This document shows, in pieces, positions 49,110 to 61,160 of a stretch of 64,000 nucleotides of DNA. The position numbers were made by a program, and so were the translations under genes. Position 1 is the first letter of the stretch. The number at the start of each line of letters is the position of its first letter. The notes beneath the pieces are model-generated. The model saw only the letters and a list, made by a program, of their open reading frames with translations. It was not told where the DNA came from and made no database searches. This DNA is from Eutypa lata (taxonomy: Eukaryota > Ascomycota > Sordariomycetes > Xylariales > Diatrypaceae): contig JAKULF010000006.1 in NCBI GenBank assembly GCA_022661535.1, forward strand, positions 2,227,001-2,291,000, in the 5' to 3' direction.

Positions 49110-49931
49110 TTTTGATACGATATAAAGGCTCAGTGGTAACTTATGGAGGTTTTAAGAGATAGGAGCTGAAGTAAGAGAGGAAAGTCGAGTAGAGAGATTA
49201 GCTCAGGATTTTTCCAACTCTTCTACAACTTCATCGAATCAATCAAATAAATGACTTGCCCAATCGATTTCATACCCTGCATGTCATGCTTACAAAAGCA
49301 TTCGGCGGGGTTGGGCACGCAACACATCACGCACACCGGAACGGAGTAATATTACTTAATCAATAATTCGGTCGTGCAAGCTCGTGCATAGTTGCCTCGA
49401 ATCCCCCTTGGCGTAACACATGCATATGCATTTATACATGGGTTATCAGAGGTACTGGTACTATTTTCTCACCTCCCGCATGGCCGGTCGGGTCCGCTAC
49501 ACCCGTCCCCTTTACGAAAGCTGCTTACTCTAGAACTGGGATTCCTAGTTGCCCTGCGGTGCTTGTGCCGGCTAGATCACCTGCATAATCCGATCAGCAC
49601 TACACTTACGGGAGTTGCTGCAAACGTAAGCTCCTACTCTGGACAGGTTCGTAATCTTCCGATTGCCAATGGAACGCAATGCTGATGCAGCCCTCTCCAA
49701 ACTTGAGCGATATCGTGCGATAATGATATCTAAGTCAGCAATAGGCCCTGGTATTTGCTTTATTCTAAAGGCAACCCACTGTCGTGGGATCTCCGTTGTT
49801 GATTGATCGATTCGCTCCTCCCCCGCGTGATTGTCTTTGCGCTGACCATATAACCTTTCTTTCTTCTCGATGCTCTGGAAAGCATTAGAATTACCAACGC
49901 CATAGTCGTCTCTTACCTGTTGGCCACCAGT
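49110..49931. promoter_or_regulatory. Bidirectional promoter between MDR and P450
   Basis: Both genes start outward from this 822-bp interval, so it must hold both promoters. Several CGG triplets are present (for example near 49302, 49339, 49370 and 49487), the half-site read by Zn2Cys6 factors such as the one at 56462, but no clear paired site stands out. Confidence 0.55.
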
Positions 49932-51618
49932 ATGTACCAAATCGAAAGCTCGTACTACCCCTATTTGGGTCTCTTTCTCTTTCTATGCAGCAGCTGCGTA
50001 GCGATCGCCCAGTTCTTGAAACCTACCGACTTGAAATGGTCGCCCGGCAAGAAATGGGCAATGCCACCGGGACCAGCAGGCGTGCCAGTCTTGGGAAACT
50101 TGCCACAGATGATGCAAGCCCGCCGCGAAGCCCTTTCATTCAACAAGTGGGTGAGTGCCAAGCCTGTCCAATTATGAGAATGTGCCTTGATCTAATCGTC
50201 TAGCAGCTGGCCTCCTTGATACCGTATGGTGAAATGGTGACGCTGCACATGGGATCCAACACATGGGTTGTGCTCAACTCGGACCGTGTCGTCTCGGAAC
50301 TTATAGCTAAGCGAGGGAAGATTACCAACGAGAGACCCCATATGCCTATTGCGAGTGAACTTGTGAGCAACGGAAAGCGCACAGTGATACGACAAGAAGA
50401 AGAATGGAAAGAGGGACGCCGTGTGATGCATCAGTTGCTCAGCGGCTCGAATCTCAAGGTCTACGCCGGCATGCAGGAGCTCGAGAGCGTGGACATGCTC
50501 CGCCGGTATCTTCGGGAACCCAACCTGTGGTTTGCTCACAACTTTCGATATGCCACATCCGTGCTGTACAGGATCGTTATGGGCTACCCCCTGAACAAGA
50601 CCAGAGCGGAGCTCAACGACTACCAGAGGGTGACGATTGAGTTTGTTACGACTATCAACCGGAGCTACGTGGATTTCTTTCCTTCGCTTAGCAAGCTCCC
50701 TTATTCCTTACAGCCTTGGCGGAATTTCTGGGCTCAGATGGGGTCGTTCCATCGCCGTGTCTTCCAGGAATGGTGGAGGCCCGTCGAAGCCGCCGTGACC
50801 AACGGCTCGGCTCCGCCCTCGTTCGTCCGCGACGTCCTTCTTCACCCAGATGTGAGATTCTCTGGAGACGATGAAGAGGCTATGTACTTGGCTACGTCTG
50901 TTATGGCAGCTGGCGGTGACAACACGCGTATGACGATCAACGTGTTTATAATGGCCATGGTTACGAACCCCGAATGCCAGGCGCGCGCACGCGAAGAAGT
51001 CGATCGAGTGTGCACGGATGGTACGTCGCTCAGGCTCCCCCGGATGTCTGATCTGCAGTCAATGCCCTACGTAGCGGCCATGATCAAAGAGGTTCTGCGC
51101 TGGCGACCGACTGTCCCCGTCGTTCCACCCCACCAACTCACCGAGGACTTGGAGTTCGATGGGCACTTCATCCCTGCCGGCACAGTCTTCCTGATCAACT
51201 CGATCGGGCTGTCGAGCGAGTTTGACAATGCTCATAAATTCCAGCCGGAGAGATGGATTGACAGCACGGGATCCGATAAGATACCTAACTTCTGGGGGTT
51301 TGGAGGCGGCCGTCGAATCTGCGTCGGCTGGAAAGTCGCGGAGCAAGCTCTGTTCATTGCGTTTGCCCGCTTGCTGTATTGTTTCGAACTGACTCCGGTG
51401 CGTTCAAGTTTGCTTTTTATTCCTCATCTTTTGAATGACGAGTTACTAACATGTGAGACGTCTAGAACGGGCCTATTGACAACGAAAAACTCAACCACCA
51501 AACCCTCAATGAGCCGTTTCCTGTCAAGGCCACCGTTCGCAGTGCCGGACACGCGTCGCTTATCGAGGAGGAGGCAACCAAGTATGAAGCTTCATTCTCT
51601 ACGTTCGGGGCTAAATGA
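49932..51618 (+). CDS. Cytochrome P450 monooxygenase (microsomal)
   Basis: Exons 49932-50150, 50207-51397 and 51466-51618 give 520 aa, a normal fungal P450 length. An N-terminal membrane anchor (YLGLFLFLCSSCVAIAQFL) is followed by the proline hinge PPGPAGVPVLGNL. The I-helix oxygen motif reads MAAGGDNTR, the K-helix ExxR is KEVLRWRP, then PERW, and the haem loop is FGGGRRICVG with the ligand Cys445. The style resembles the O-methylsterigmatocystin-oxidoreductase-like P450s of fungal clusters, but family number and substrate are not assignable. The third exon was placed by phase and ends in TGA at 51616-51618; reading through the last intron also stays open to 51697, so the C-terminal 50 residues are less certain. 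It probably oxidises an intermediate of the ammonia-lyase pathway encoded next door. Confidence 0.9.
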
Positions 51619-53144
51619 GCGCTTTTCAACAGGGGCTCAGCAATGCACAACAAGAGAGATCTGGCAAACAGACAAGGTGGAGGACCTAAAAGTTTAGATC
51701 AGCCGTTAGAGTGCGACAAGCGACGGCAGGAAGGAACCCCTAGTCACATAGTTCTCATCACATGTCACGGTGTCTAATATGCGTGTTGTCAAGGGAAGGA
51801 AACTATCCAGCCTTGGATGCTACGAAGATATTCATCCTAAACTAGCTGTAGTGAATGCAAGATTTACCGTACCCCATGGTCTCCAAGACAATGTGGCTGA
51901 TTGTTGATATCCTGATATACCTCTAGCTGTAAAAGTCATTGTACGTAGTGTGGAACTATACTCCGATATCCCACATAAAAGCGATTATATAAGCGGTCAA
52001 TAATTATAGATTGCTGCCAGGCGTAATAGAATATCAGGAATTTCCTGAACATATTGAAGCCGGGGCGAAAATTCTCTCACATCTTGGTTAAGAATGTATT
52101 CTGTTATCGTTTCCTCTTCCGGAGTAAGAATATGGCGAGAATGTCAGACTCTTCCACGTGGGTGCATCTTGAGGCTGATACGGTTAGGTGCGTATAGTGG
52201 AAAGGGGGTTTTGCATATATGCGCAGCTTTTACAGAACTAATACAAGGGTTATTTTGAATCGCCTGTATCGCAGCGCTAATTCTAGCCCCCTTTGAAATG
52301 TTAGACATGTTTTGTTGTGGAGAAAACGCGTGTTAAAGTTAAGGTTAAGAAAGTGAGCCACTCAATAGTGATGCACGTTAAGTATATTCATCTACGAAAT
52401 ATTTGCTTTATTCCGAACGTTGCTAGTCCTTAGGTAGGTCGTAAAAAGCTGTTGAGACTACCTACGTATCGCATTATGCAGGTGAGATAAACGCCATGCA
52501 AGTGAGATGAAACAAGCACCACAGGGCAACTAAGAATCCCAGTTCTCGTGGGTTGCCTGTGATAACTATCCTCGATGCGCGAGTTTATACTGTAGATGGA
52601 TAGATAAGGAAGGGAAGCCCTACTAACCAGGCTGTGGCCCTGAGTAGACAAGGTTGGCTTACTCCGTAAATCCATCCCTCTACATTACCCGTCAAGGACT
52701 TGCGTGAGCTAGTCGTGCAAAGCATCTGTATAGTAAGCGCTCGGATGGGATGGTTGCATAGTTATCATACTGCCACTAACTGATGAATGAAGCTTACAGG
52801 AAATCCCTGTATTGCGATAGTGTGTCAGCGGGTCGTAGTAGACTTAACACACCGCCTTTGAACTAGGTATCGCCTTAACCTGGGCTTCCGCGAATATCAT
52901 GACGCAAAACAGTGACTCTGCAGCAGCGTGCGATGTAGTAGGAAGTTTAACCCCAGCGGCCTTAGTTGTCTGGGTAGGTTCACCGACGCTGATAGGGATT
53001 CAGGGACTACTTGTCAGCAGATGTTTCTTGTTATAAGAACCACGGATCGCCGTCTTCAAGCGAGAAGGTTGTAGACCAGCAGGTGCTTTCATTGATATCT
53101 CCTTATCCTTTAGTTTCCGACTGCATGCCTCACTCTAGATCAAC
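51619..53144. other. Spacer upstream of the ammonia-lyase
   Basis: 1.5 kb with no recognisable gene. It contains the P450 3' flank and the lyase promoter. Confidence 0.55.
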
Positions 53145-55055
53145 ATGGCTACTCAAGCACGCACGTTCACAGATTTAGTCCTATCGCAGTGGCGCGATGC
53201 TTCATCCACCAAGGCGAAGCTGCCCGTTAGCGGAGAGGACCTGACCATCGCCGACGTGGTGGCAGTCTCGAGACACCTAGCACATGTGGAGCTCACGTCC
53301 GGGTCTATCAACGCTATTGAAGCGTGTAGTAAGATCATTCCTGAGAAGATCGCCAAGGGCGACGTCATCTACGGCGTCAACACAGGGTTCGGCGGCAGCG
53401 CCGACGCGAGGTCCAACGACGTTGAGAGGGTCCAGCAGAGCCTGATTAGTCACTTGACGTGCGGAATCGTCGCGGACGGCAAGCAGAAGTTCACTCCAAA
53501 CACCAACGGGTACTCGAGCCAAAGCAATGGACATTCAAACGGCCATGCCCATCCCGTCAATGGCAAATCGAATGGCCAACAACAGCGAGCGTCGGTGAGC
53601 AGTTCGCTTCCGCTGAACGACCCCCTCGCCGCTACCTGCATGCCGGAGTCGTGGGCGAGGGCATCCATGCTTATCCGCCTGAACTCCCTAGCCGGTGGTG
53701 CGTCGGGGATCCGGGTCGACATTGCGGAATCTCTGATGAACCTCCTGAACAAGGATGTCGTGCCGCGCATCCCCGTCCGCGGGAGCATCTCAGCATCGGG
53801 AGACCTCAGCGCGCTCGCGTGGATTGGTGCTCTGATGCAGGGGAAGTCATCTGCTACGGCTTTCAGCGGCCCACGAGACGTTGAGGGGGCTAGAACAGTG
53901 AAGAGAGCTGACATCGCCCTATCGGAAGCCGGCATAGCGCCCATCAGCCTACACGCCAAGGAGGGCCTCGCCATCGTCAACGGCACGGCCGTGTCCGCCG
54001 GAGTGGCGGCTCTCGCGGCGCACGAGTCCATCCACCTCGCGGCGTTGTCGCAGGTGCTGACGGCCATGAGCGTGGAGGCGCTGCGGGGTAGCGATGAGAG
54101 CTTCGAGCCCTTCATCGCCCGGGTGCGGCCGCACCCCGGGCAGGTGGACAGCGCACGGAACATCAAGGCGTTCCTGAGCGGGTCGAAGCTGCTCAACCGG
54201 CACGACAGCAAGAACGTGGCGACACTGCGACAGGATCGCTATTCGTTGCGCACATCCAGCCAGTGGATCGGCCCCGTGCTGGAGGACTTCTGCCTGGCAT
54301 ACGACCAGCTGACGGTCGAGCTCAACTCGGTGACGGACAACCCGCTGATCGACACGGAGGCGGGCCGCGTGCTCCACGGCGGCAACTTTCAGGCGCGCGC
54401 CGTCACTTCGGCGGTCGAGAAGCTGCGCCAGGGTCTACAAAGTATCGGCCGCATGCTGTTCACCCAGTGCACCGAGATGATCAACCCGGCTACTAGCTGG
54501 GGCCTGCCGCCCAACCTGTGCTCTGACGACCCCAACGACTCGTTCCTGTTCAAGGGGCTTGACGTCGTCGTCGCCGGCCTGACCTCGGAGCTGGGCTTCC
54601 TGGCCAACCCCGTCGGATCGCACGTCCAGACGGCCGAGATGGGCAACCAGGCCCTCAACTCCCTGGCGCTCGTATCGGCCCGGTACACGCTCGAGGCGGT
54701 TGACGTGCTGTCCCAGATCTCCTCGGCGCACCTCCTGGCGCTGTGCCAGGCGCTCGACCTGCGCACCATAGAGATCGAGGGCCGGAAGGACACCCCGCCC
54801 GACGCGACGCCGTACATCTCCCAGACCTCGCGGCGCATGTACCGCTTCATCCGGAAGGATCTCGGCATCCCGTTCCTGGGCGAGAAGCACCTGGCTTCGA
54901 CCGAGGCCGTGACGGCGGACGGCTTCACGCCGAGCATGGGGGTATACAACACGCGGGTCTACGAGTCTATCAGGTCGGGACGCTTGTACGATATCGTTCT
55001 GGAGAGCCTCCAAGAAGTGGAGGAGCACCGAACTACGAATGGAAGCCACGTATGA
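53145..55055 (+). CDS. Aromatic amino acid ammonia-lyase (phenylalanine ammonia-lyase type)
   Basis: A single uninterrupted frame of 636 aa, GC-rich. It carries the catalytic Tyr (Y76 in IYGVNTGFGGSAD) and the Ala-Ser-Gly triad at residues 217-219 (GSISASGDLSALAWIG), which cyclises to the MIO cofactor. YELNSVTDNPL-like (VELNSVTDNPLID), HGGNFQARA and the Phe/Tyr/His lyase signature NPATSWGLPPNL follow. The family deaminates phenylalanine to trans-cinnamate, tyrosine to coumarate or histidine to urocanate. The eukaryotic PAL-like architecture and cluster context favour phenylalanine, but the substrate is inferred. Fungal PALs are usually about 700 aa, so this one is shorter. An insertion at about residues 118-150 is low-complexity Asn/Gly/His/Ser (SNGHSNGHAH), in the loop preceding CMPESWARASMLIR. 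It is the only enzyme in the region that could supply a committed aromatic precursor. Confidence 0.93.
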   Translation: MATQARTFTDLVLSQWRDASSTKAKLPVSGEDLTIADVVAVSRHLAHVELTSGSINAIEACSKIIPEKIAKGDVIYGVNTGFGGSADARSNDVERVQQSLISHLTCGIVADGKQKFTPNTNGYSSQSNGHSNGHAHPVNGKSNGQQQRASVSSSLPLNDPLAATCMPESWARASMLIRLNSLAGGASGIRVDIAESLMNLLNKDVVPRIPVRGSISASGDLSALAWIGALMQGKSSATAFSGPRDVEGARTVKRADIALSEAGIAPISLHAKEGLAIVNGTAVSAGVAALAAHESIHLAALSQVLTAMSVEALRGSDESFEPFIARVRPHPGQVDSARNIKAFLSGSKLLNRHDSKNVATLRQDRYSLRTSSQWIGPVLEDFCLAYDQLTVELNSVTDNPLIDTEAGRVLHGGNFQARAVTSAVEKLRQGLQSIGRMLFTQCTEMINPATSWGLPPNLCSDDPNDSFLFKGLDVVVAGLTSELGFLANPVGSHVQTAEMGNQALNSLALVSARYTLEAVDVLSQISSAHLLALCQALDLRTIEIEGRKDTPPDATPYISQTSRRMYRFIRKDLGIPFLGEKHLASTEAVTADGFTPSMGVYNTRVYESIRSGRLYDIVLESLQEVEEHRTTNGSHV

Positions 55056-56461
55056 AACACTCATTTAGTTGTATAGAGCATTTCGGTCAGTAGGCATTCA
55101 TAGAAGATTATACAATAAATATACGTTGCGTGATAATTCTATTTACTTGAGATCCATGTAATTTTCCAGTTTAGCTGTCATCGGCGTGCTACAATTACAT
55201 GTGTTTGCCTATAACTCCAAGAGTCCAAACCTGCGTCGGTCGACATAGAAACGTCGAAGACATATTATCCTTAGCCATAAATCATGCCTACCAAGCTGGT
55301 ATATAGAATGCCGTTTATGTGACAGCCTGAGTAGTGGCTAGACACGATGATATCGGTGCGGGCCGTCTCTTGTGGACGGGACGGAGAAGGCAGCGGAGTG
55401 GCCTCAGGCGTTTGTCTTAGATAGTCTCTCCCCACAACCAATACAACACTCATAAAAGAACAACCTTCCTTGATAATTCACCGGGTCACTAACCGAAGTA
55501 TTCTCCGCTGCCAAGCTATAAACTACTTCGGATCTTCGTTTGCAATTGGATAACTACCCTCAGCGCTGGTGCTTACGTACCGTGCAACGTGGGACGGCGC
55601 GACAAACCTCCTATCAAGGGAAGTCTGACAAGCATGGCGACACAGGATTGGTTCGAAATTTCAATATGGCGAACTGCACTTAGCTGACATGTGATGAACT
55701 ACACTCAGCTTACATGTGATGAACTGCATTCTCATTGGTGTAAACCTCGTATCTTTCAATATCGCCTCTCATGCAACTTTCCTACAGGGTTGGAGATCCA
55801 AGATCTTGCCCAGGAGTTCTTCCGCGGGGGAGACTTTCGAGTCAGCCCTACTCTGGCTTTGATATCTCCGTAGGGCTATACAGCGTATACTCCGGGTTAC
55901 TTGCAAGGGTGTATTGCGAGATAGTAAGCGCAGGTACAATACAGATGCGGCACGGCGCGCACTGCCACGCCGTTAGATAGAAGGCAACGACGAAGGATTT
56001 CACCCTTGCCAGGAGCTACTCGGTGTTCGGCCCTTGGCTCGGCCCCCTTTTGGGAGTTTTCTTGCTTGCCGATTGTCCTTTTTGCTTTCTGCGTATGGCG
56101 TTTAAAAGATATTATAAATAATAAATCATAAAATATATAATAAATATCTTTTAAGAAGTTTCGAGAAGTTTATATAAAATGTAAGGGTTTAAGTTTTATT
56201 ATTAGCTGTTTACAAGAAATAATAAATGTTATATTTTTCATCTAAATTATTATTAATATAATACACTTTTTACCACTTTCGTCACATGTCTTTTGTTAGT
56301 AAGTAAGAGGCTTGAGCTATGTGTCGTACATCGATCGGCACGATATCATCATTTTGCTCACGTACTTATTAAATGAGTATCGCACCAGATATCCCCACAA
56401 CCGTTTATTTCCGTCTACCTTACACGACTGCTATGTCCACGCACGATTGACCAATACAACC
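55056..56461. other. Spacer with AT-rich palindromic segment
   Basis: Between the lyase and the regulator. A direct repeat of GATGAACT...ACTCAGC/TTAGCTGACATGTGATGAACT-type sequence occurs at about 55680-55730, and 56100-56280 is strongly AT-rich. No gene recognised. Confidence 0.5.
56102..56154. repeat. AT-rich inverted repeat (12-bp perfect arms)
   Basis: Arms TTAAAAGATATT (56102-56113) and AATATCTTTTAA (56143-56154) enclose an AT-only loop with one C. They could form a hairpin upstream of the regulator gene. Confidence 0.8.
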
Positions 56462-58145
56462 ATGCGGAAAGGACAGGTTACAACGGCGCCCGCCGGTTGT
56501 ACTACATGCCAAGGTAGGTAGAGGACAGGACCTAGAAGAGAAGCAAGAAAACCCCTAACCTGGCCAGGTCATGCCATCAGTTGCGATCGGGCCAGACCGA
56601 CCTGTACCAACTGCTCTCGATCCAACCGGAAATGTCGGGGGTACGGTCTTAGGCTGTCCTGGCCGCGTCCTAACGATCACCGGCGCTCTGTCGTCTCTCA
56701 GTCGGCTCCGCAGTCTCCGTCGTCTCTCATCGCCGGCCAAATCTCTGATGCACGCTTTATCCACATGTCGCATTGGGATATTGAGTTGTATCACAGCTTG
56801 ACAAGCTCTGTTCCGGTGCGCAATCTGTCTTTGCTCCATGTACCCATTTTCTGGAAGTCATCTAAGCTGGAGGCTCTTGACCGAGACCTTTTCGAGTACT
56901 GTATGTTGTGTAAATCTCACATGGCTACCTACCAGCTTAATTACAAGAGGGGGCGCTGATAGCTTAATGTATACTGTTTGTAGTTTACTATGTGGCGTCC
57001 GCATTCCTGGCTACTTTTGGTCAACACACCACCACCCTCGGGAACATCCTGGTGCGAATCGCCCTGCAAGGGGAGACGCCGTCAGCTGCGGCAGTGCTCC
57101 AGGCCCTGCTGGCCTTTTCTTCGTTGCATCGCTACGGCTTACAGTCCCAGGCCGTTGAGCTGAAAAACGCTGCGCTGGGGAGCCTATCAAAAGGATTAGC
57201 AGTGCCAAGTCTGGATGCGAAAGCCACCATTCAGCACATTGCCACAGGGATGCTGCTTTGTTCATCTGAGATCTACCAGCCATCTTGCGATTTCGGCCAA
57301 TGGACGTTTTACCTGGACGGTGTTAAGACGGTTATTAACGCGTCCTCTATCGAACAACTACTTCAATATGACTCTGATGTGGCCGTCTTGCTAGACTGGG
57401 TATATTACCACGACGTTCTCGCTCGCTTCTCCCTAGGATATTGGCATAGAGGTTCTGCCGCGCAGCTGGCGTCAACTCCAGAAGACCTCTTTTGTTTACA
57501 GGTTCGTATGACCAAAGGTTCATGGCTCTATTCATAATGGTCTAACATTCCTCGTCCCAGAATTCTAATCTGTCGCCTCCTCTTTTCTGCATGCTAGATC
57601 TGTTGTCCCAAATATGCGATACATTATCTAGTGAGGCCTTCCTATCGGAAACCAGCCACAACGTAGGTAAGTACAAGAGCTTCCTACGGGTACTGGATTG
57701 GAGAATCAGCAGTCTACCGATACCACAAAACACATATGATATTGATGATGTTTCGGATGAATCGGCCTTGGTAATGCAAGTATATCAGCTTGCCATGTTG
57801 GTGTACCTCAACCGAAGTTCCGAGGGGCTGATCGACCGACCTGCCCGGATGCAACAGCAGATCGACAAGTCCTTTGCGATCTTCAATAGACTGAATTGCT
57901 GCAAACAGCAATTTCCCATTCTCATCATAGGATGTGAGGCGCGAACGGATGAACAACGGGTCGTCATTCTCGACGTCATCTCCAGGACGGAGAAGCTGGG
58001 CTCGTCGCGACCTTGTAACTATTTAAAGAGAATATTGCAGGCTGTCTGGGCCCAGGATGACCTTGCGGATGGGAATAACATTAGCTATCGCGATAAGTTG
58101 ACCTCGGTGATGAGCCATTGTATTATTATTCCTTGTTTTGTATAA
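56462..58145 (+). CDS. Zn2Cys6 transcription factor, likely cluster regulator
   Basis: Exons 56462-56513, 56568-56900, 56984-57501 and 57561-58145 give 495 aa. The binuclear zinc cluster starts at residue 13 and is completed across intron 1: C-TT-C-QGHAIS-C-DRARPT-C-TN-C-SRSNRK-C, matching Cx2Cx6Cx6Cx2Cx6C exactly. A short Ser/Pro-rich linker is followed by an all-helical region (from about residue 95) of the fungal transcription-factor type 2 style, with LVMQVYQLAMLVYLNR near the end. Such factors bind CGG triplets as dimers and often control the cluster they sit in. Its position between the lyase and the monooxygenase supports pathway-specific control, which is inference. Phases at all three introns agree. 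Confidence 0.88.
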
Positions 58146-59767
58146 CTGGTCACATTGTAGATTATATAGATCTTACTAGACGGCACCTCCAGTGGATAGA
58201 TATAGATATCATATCAAGTCAAGACGGCTCACTATCTTGTCAAATGAAAAAGTAGTGACCATGCAACAATCTTCGGCTCAACGTCAATTTCGTAGGTACC
58301 TAGGTGTGCCCGAGCATTTCGATATACCGCAGATACTTTTACGCATACCGAATTTGAACATTCAATGGGTTCTAAATAATAAATGATGCTATTTACATGT
58401 TGGTTTTTCAAACCTCCAACTACCCCTCACTTTTCAATACCAAATGGCAGCGCTTTGTTACGGCTGTGCCATTCCTCTTTGAATTTACATATTATTAATT
58501 GTAACAAATCAATTACTTGCTGTTTTTTACCAGAAACTATCCTCTATCGTCTTTCGAAGTTTGTGTATAACTATACGAAGTTTATGTGTAATTATACGAA
58601 GTTTGATTCAATTTTCGATTTTCTCAAGGAGTAATAGGTGTAAGTGAAGCCAAAGATTTGAAGGATGACAGGTGGTTAACCTATTAAATTGCAATAAACT
58701 ACTGCTACCTACCTATTGTTACACCACCTGGCTATCACCGCCTACATACCTAATTACCACCCAATTAAGTAAGCTTATAGTGTACAAGTCCTGTGATCAA
58801 GCAAACAGTTAAGTTCCATATTAAAGTGGCGGCAGCTACCCAAAGTGGTGACAACTCGGTGGGCAACCACTAGGTAAAGTAGGTGGTGGGTAGACCGCCA
58901 GTCTCATATGATCCGGCTGCCACTTAGCTACAAGGAGTACGGTGTAGAAGTTTGAAAAGCTAATACCTACCCAGACCAGTTCCAGACTAACTTTAGAACC
59001 GGATCGATGAGATTAGTATGAGTAGGTAAGGTGTAAATAGCATCACTCTAGATGATACTAGTTTGCGATGAACCCATAAGATGGGCGTATAATTCCGTAA
59101 AGTCCGCAGGATCCTGAACACGAATAATAAGCGGAACCAAAGATGTGCCGGGTAGGTAGATCATTCTCTCGGGATCACTTGATCTGCCCGAGGAGCTAAG
59201 GTGGCTATTGACAATGGCTTGCATATTCGGCTGTCAGGGGCGGCGAGGCGGTGATCAAAAATACTCGGACCCCTTGCTAGCGCCGACAGCCACCGTCGTC
59301 GACCGGATCATGATTCCAAAGGATAGGGATACAAAGTACCGTGCCTCTTATTCCTTCTGAAATCCTGGCTGCAGATCGTCTGACGTAAGTGCCCCGTCAG
59401 GCACAGAACAAAGGATAGAACGAACACGCCCGGTACCCTTCCAAAGTTCCCATGGAATAATTGGAGGTAGATAAGTGTAGCTTACAAATATGCCTGAGTC
59501 CTCTCCCCTGAGTCCTCTCTCTCGTGCCTCGCCACCGACCACCACCCCCCAGCCAAGTCCCCTCATGGGTTACACAGTATAAATAACATTATCTGTTTTG
59601 TTAATACGCCGTTTATTATATCGAATCATTGCGAATACTGTCATTAACTTGATTCGGGAAGCGGTCGGAATTTCACGGGGTGAAAGGAAACAAAAAGAAA
59701 GAAGAAAAGCAATAAATAAAACGTGAAGGAAAGCTTACACGGCTCAGACATTGAAACCATCACCTTC
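58146..59767. other. Spacer upstream of the FAD monooxygenase
   Basis: 1.6 kb. A 21-bp tandem repeat is at 58555-58617. TAGGTA/TACCTA words are frequent at 58690-59020. The monooxygenase promoter lies at the right end. No gene seen. Confidence 0.55.
58555..58617. repeat. 21-bp tandem repeat, two good copies plus one partial
   Basis: Units start at 58555, 58576 and 58597, each beginning CGAAGTTT. The first two differ at a few positions and the third diverges after CGAAGTTTG. Confidence 0.8.
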
Positions 59768-61160
59768 ATGTCCAACATGGCGGATGCGTGTGATTCACGG
59801 CCCGTGTTCTCTGTCCTAATTGTAGGCTGCGGTCTTAGTGGACTGGCTTCCGCACTGGCTCTTGCTCAAGCTGGTCACCGTGTGACAGTGTTTGAGCGGA
59901 ATGCCAAACTACAAGAAGTAACTTGATGCTTCCCACAGACAAGATTTCGAGCTTTTCTAACACGACCCAACAGATCGGTGCTGGAATACAGTTGTCCCCC
60001 AATGCTACGCGTCTGCTTCAACACTGGGGCGTATTTGAGGAGGTGCTTCGGCATGCTGACCGACCGGAGGCCGGGACTTTTCGCTCCTACCGAGGAGGTG
60101 TGGTCTCGCAGTCACCGCCTGTAGCTCATCCAGACCTGGTTAGCAAGGCCCCTTACCTCGTGATTCACCGTGCCGACCTCCTGAGAGCCTTGCTGTCCGG
60201 GACAGGGAAGCTCGGGATAGAGATCAAACTGGACAGCGAAGTCAAAGAGATCGATTTCAGCAAGCCCTCCCTACGCCTCTCCACTGGCAAGATCTATGAA
60301 GCAGACCTGATCATAGGTGCTGACGGGGAGAGGTCCCGTTGTAGGGGTGGCCTATTGGGCCGCGAGGACCCTCCTTTCAACCCTGGCGACGTCGTGTACC
60401 GCATCTCTGTCCCTACAACAGACATAACTGAAGACCATTTAGCGTGGGACCTAAAAAGACGATCCACCGTCAACTGGTGGATGGGACCCGGCGGACACGT
60501 GGTCTCGTACCTCATCCAGCACGATATGCTTAACGTAGTTCTGGTATACGCCGAGGGCGCAAGTGGCAAGGTGATGTACGGGCCGCAACGTGCAGACATT
60601 GAAGAGTTCAGAAGCAGGATATCGGACTGGGACCCGATACTCCACGAGCTTATCAACGTGGAAGGGTCTGTTTGCACCAAGTGGAGCTTGTTCCAGATCC
60701 ATGAACCGATCCAATGGTGCCATCAGAGTGGACGATTCGTGTTGATTGGCGATGCTGCCCACGCGATATTGCCATGCCTGTGAGTGTTGAATTATGCAGT
60801 CTTTGTACCCATTCCGAAACTGGCTAACCCCTCTGCAGAGCGCAGGGTGCTGCACAGGCCTTCGAGGATGCAGGAGTCCTCGGAGGGATATTCAGCCAGG
60901 GAGTGGGGCGCGACCAAATCCCGGATGCTCTTAGGGTGTTCGAGGAGGTTCGCAAACCACGGGCTTCGGAAGTCAGGCATCGCACGTTAGACCAGAAGGC
61001 CTTGTTTGCTCTTGCTGATGGTCCGGACCAGGAGGAACGCGATACCAAACTCCGTGCGGGTGCAGACTACGGGTTGTTCGAGTGGCTCTGGGGGTACGAT
61101 GCCGCCGAAAGTGGGCGAGAAGCGTGGAAAAAAGCTTTAACCGAAACTTGTATGGTTTAA
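59768..61160 (+). CDS. FAD-dependent monooxygenase, group A (salicylate-hydroxylase-like)
   Basis: Exons 59768-59917, 59974-60779 and 60839-61160 give 425 aa. The dinucleotide-binding fold is at residues 17-46 (VLIVGCGLSGLASALALAQA, then FER). The DG motif is IGADGERSRCRG, and the FAD-ribityl motif is LIGDAAHAILPCLAQGAAQA, split by intron 2 and restored on splicing. IGAGIQLSPNATRLL after intron 1 is typical of salicylate/6-hydroxynicotinate-type hydroxylases, which use NAD(P)H and oxygen to hydroxylate (sometimes with decarboxylation) an aromatic ring. In this cluster the likely substrate is a phenolic or benzoic derivative of cinnamate, which is inference. The start at 59768 is the first in-frame ATG; the next, at 59777, is also possible. 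Confidence 0.92.

Noticed and set aside
53450..55064. Long minus-strand frames opposite the ammonia-lyase
   Set aside because: Arise from the GC-rich codon pattern of the lyase on plus strand; no conserved motifs.
58571..58610. loxP-like site suggested by ATACGAAGTTTAT
   Set aside because: No second inverted arm with an 8-bp spacer; it is just part of a 21-bp tandem repeat.
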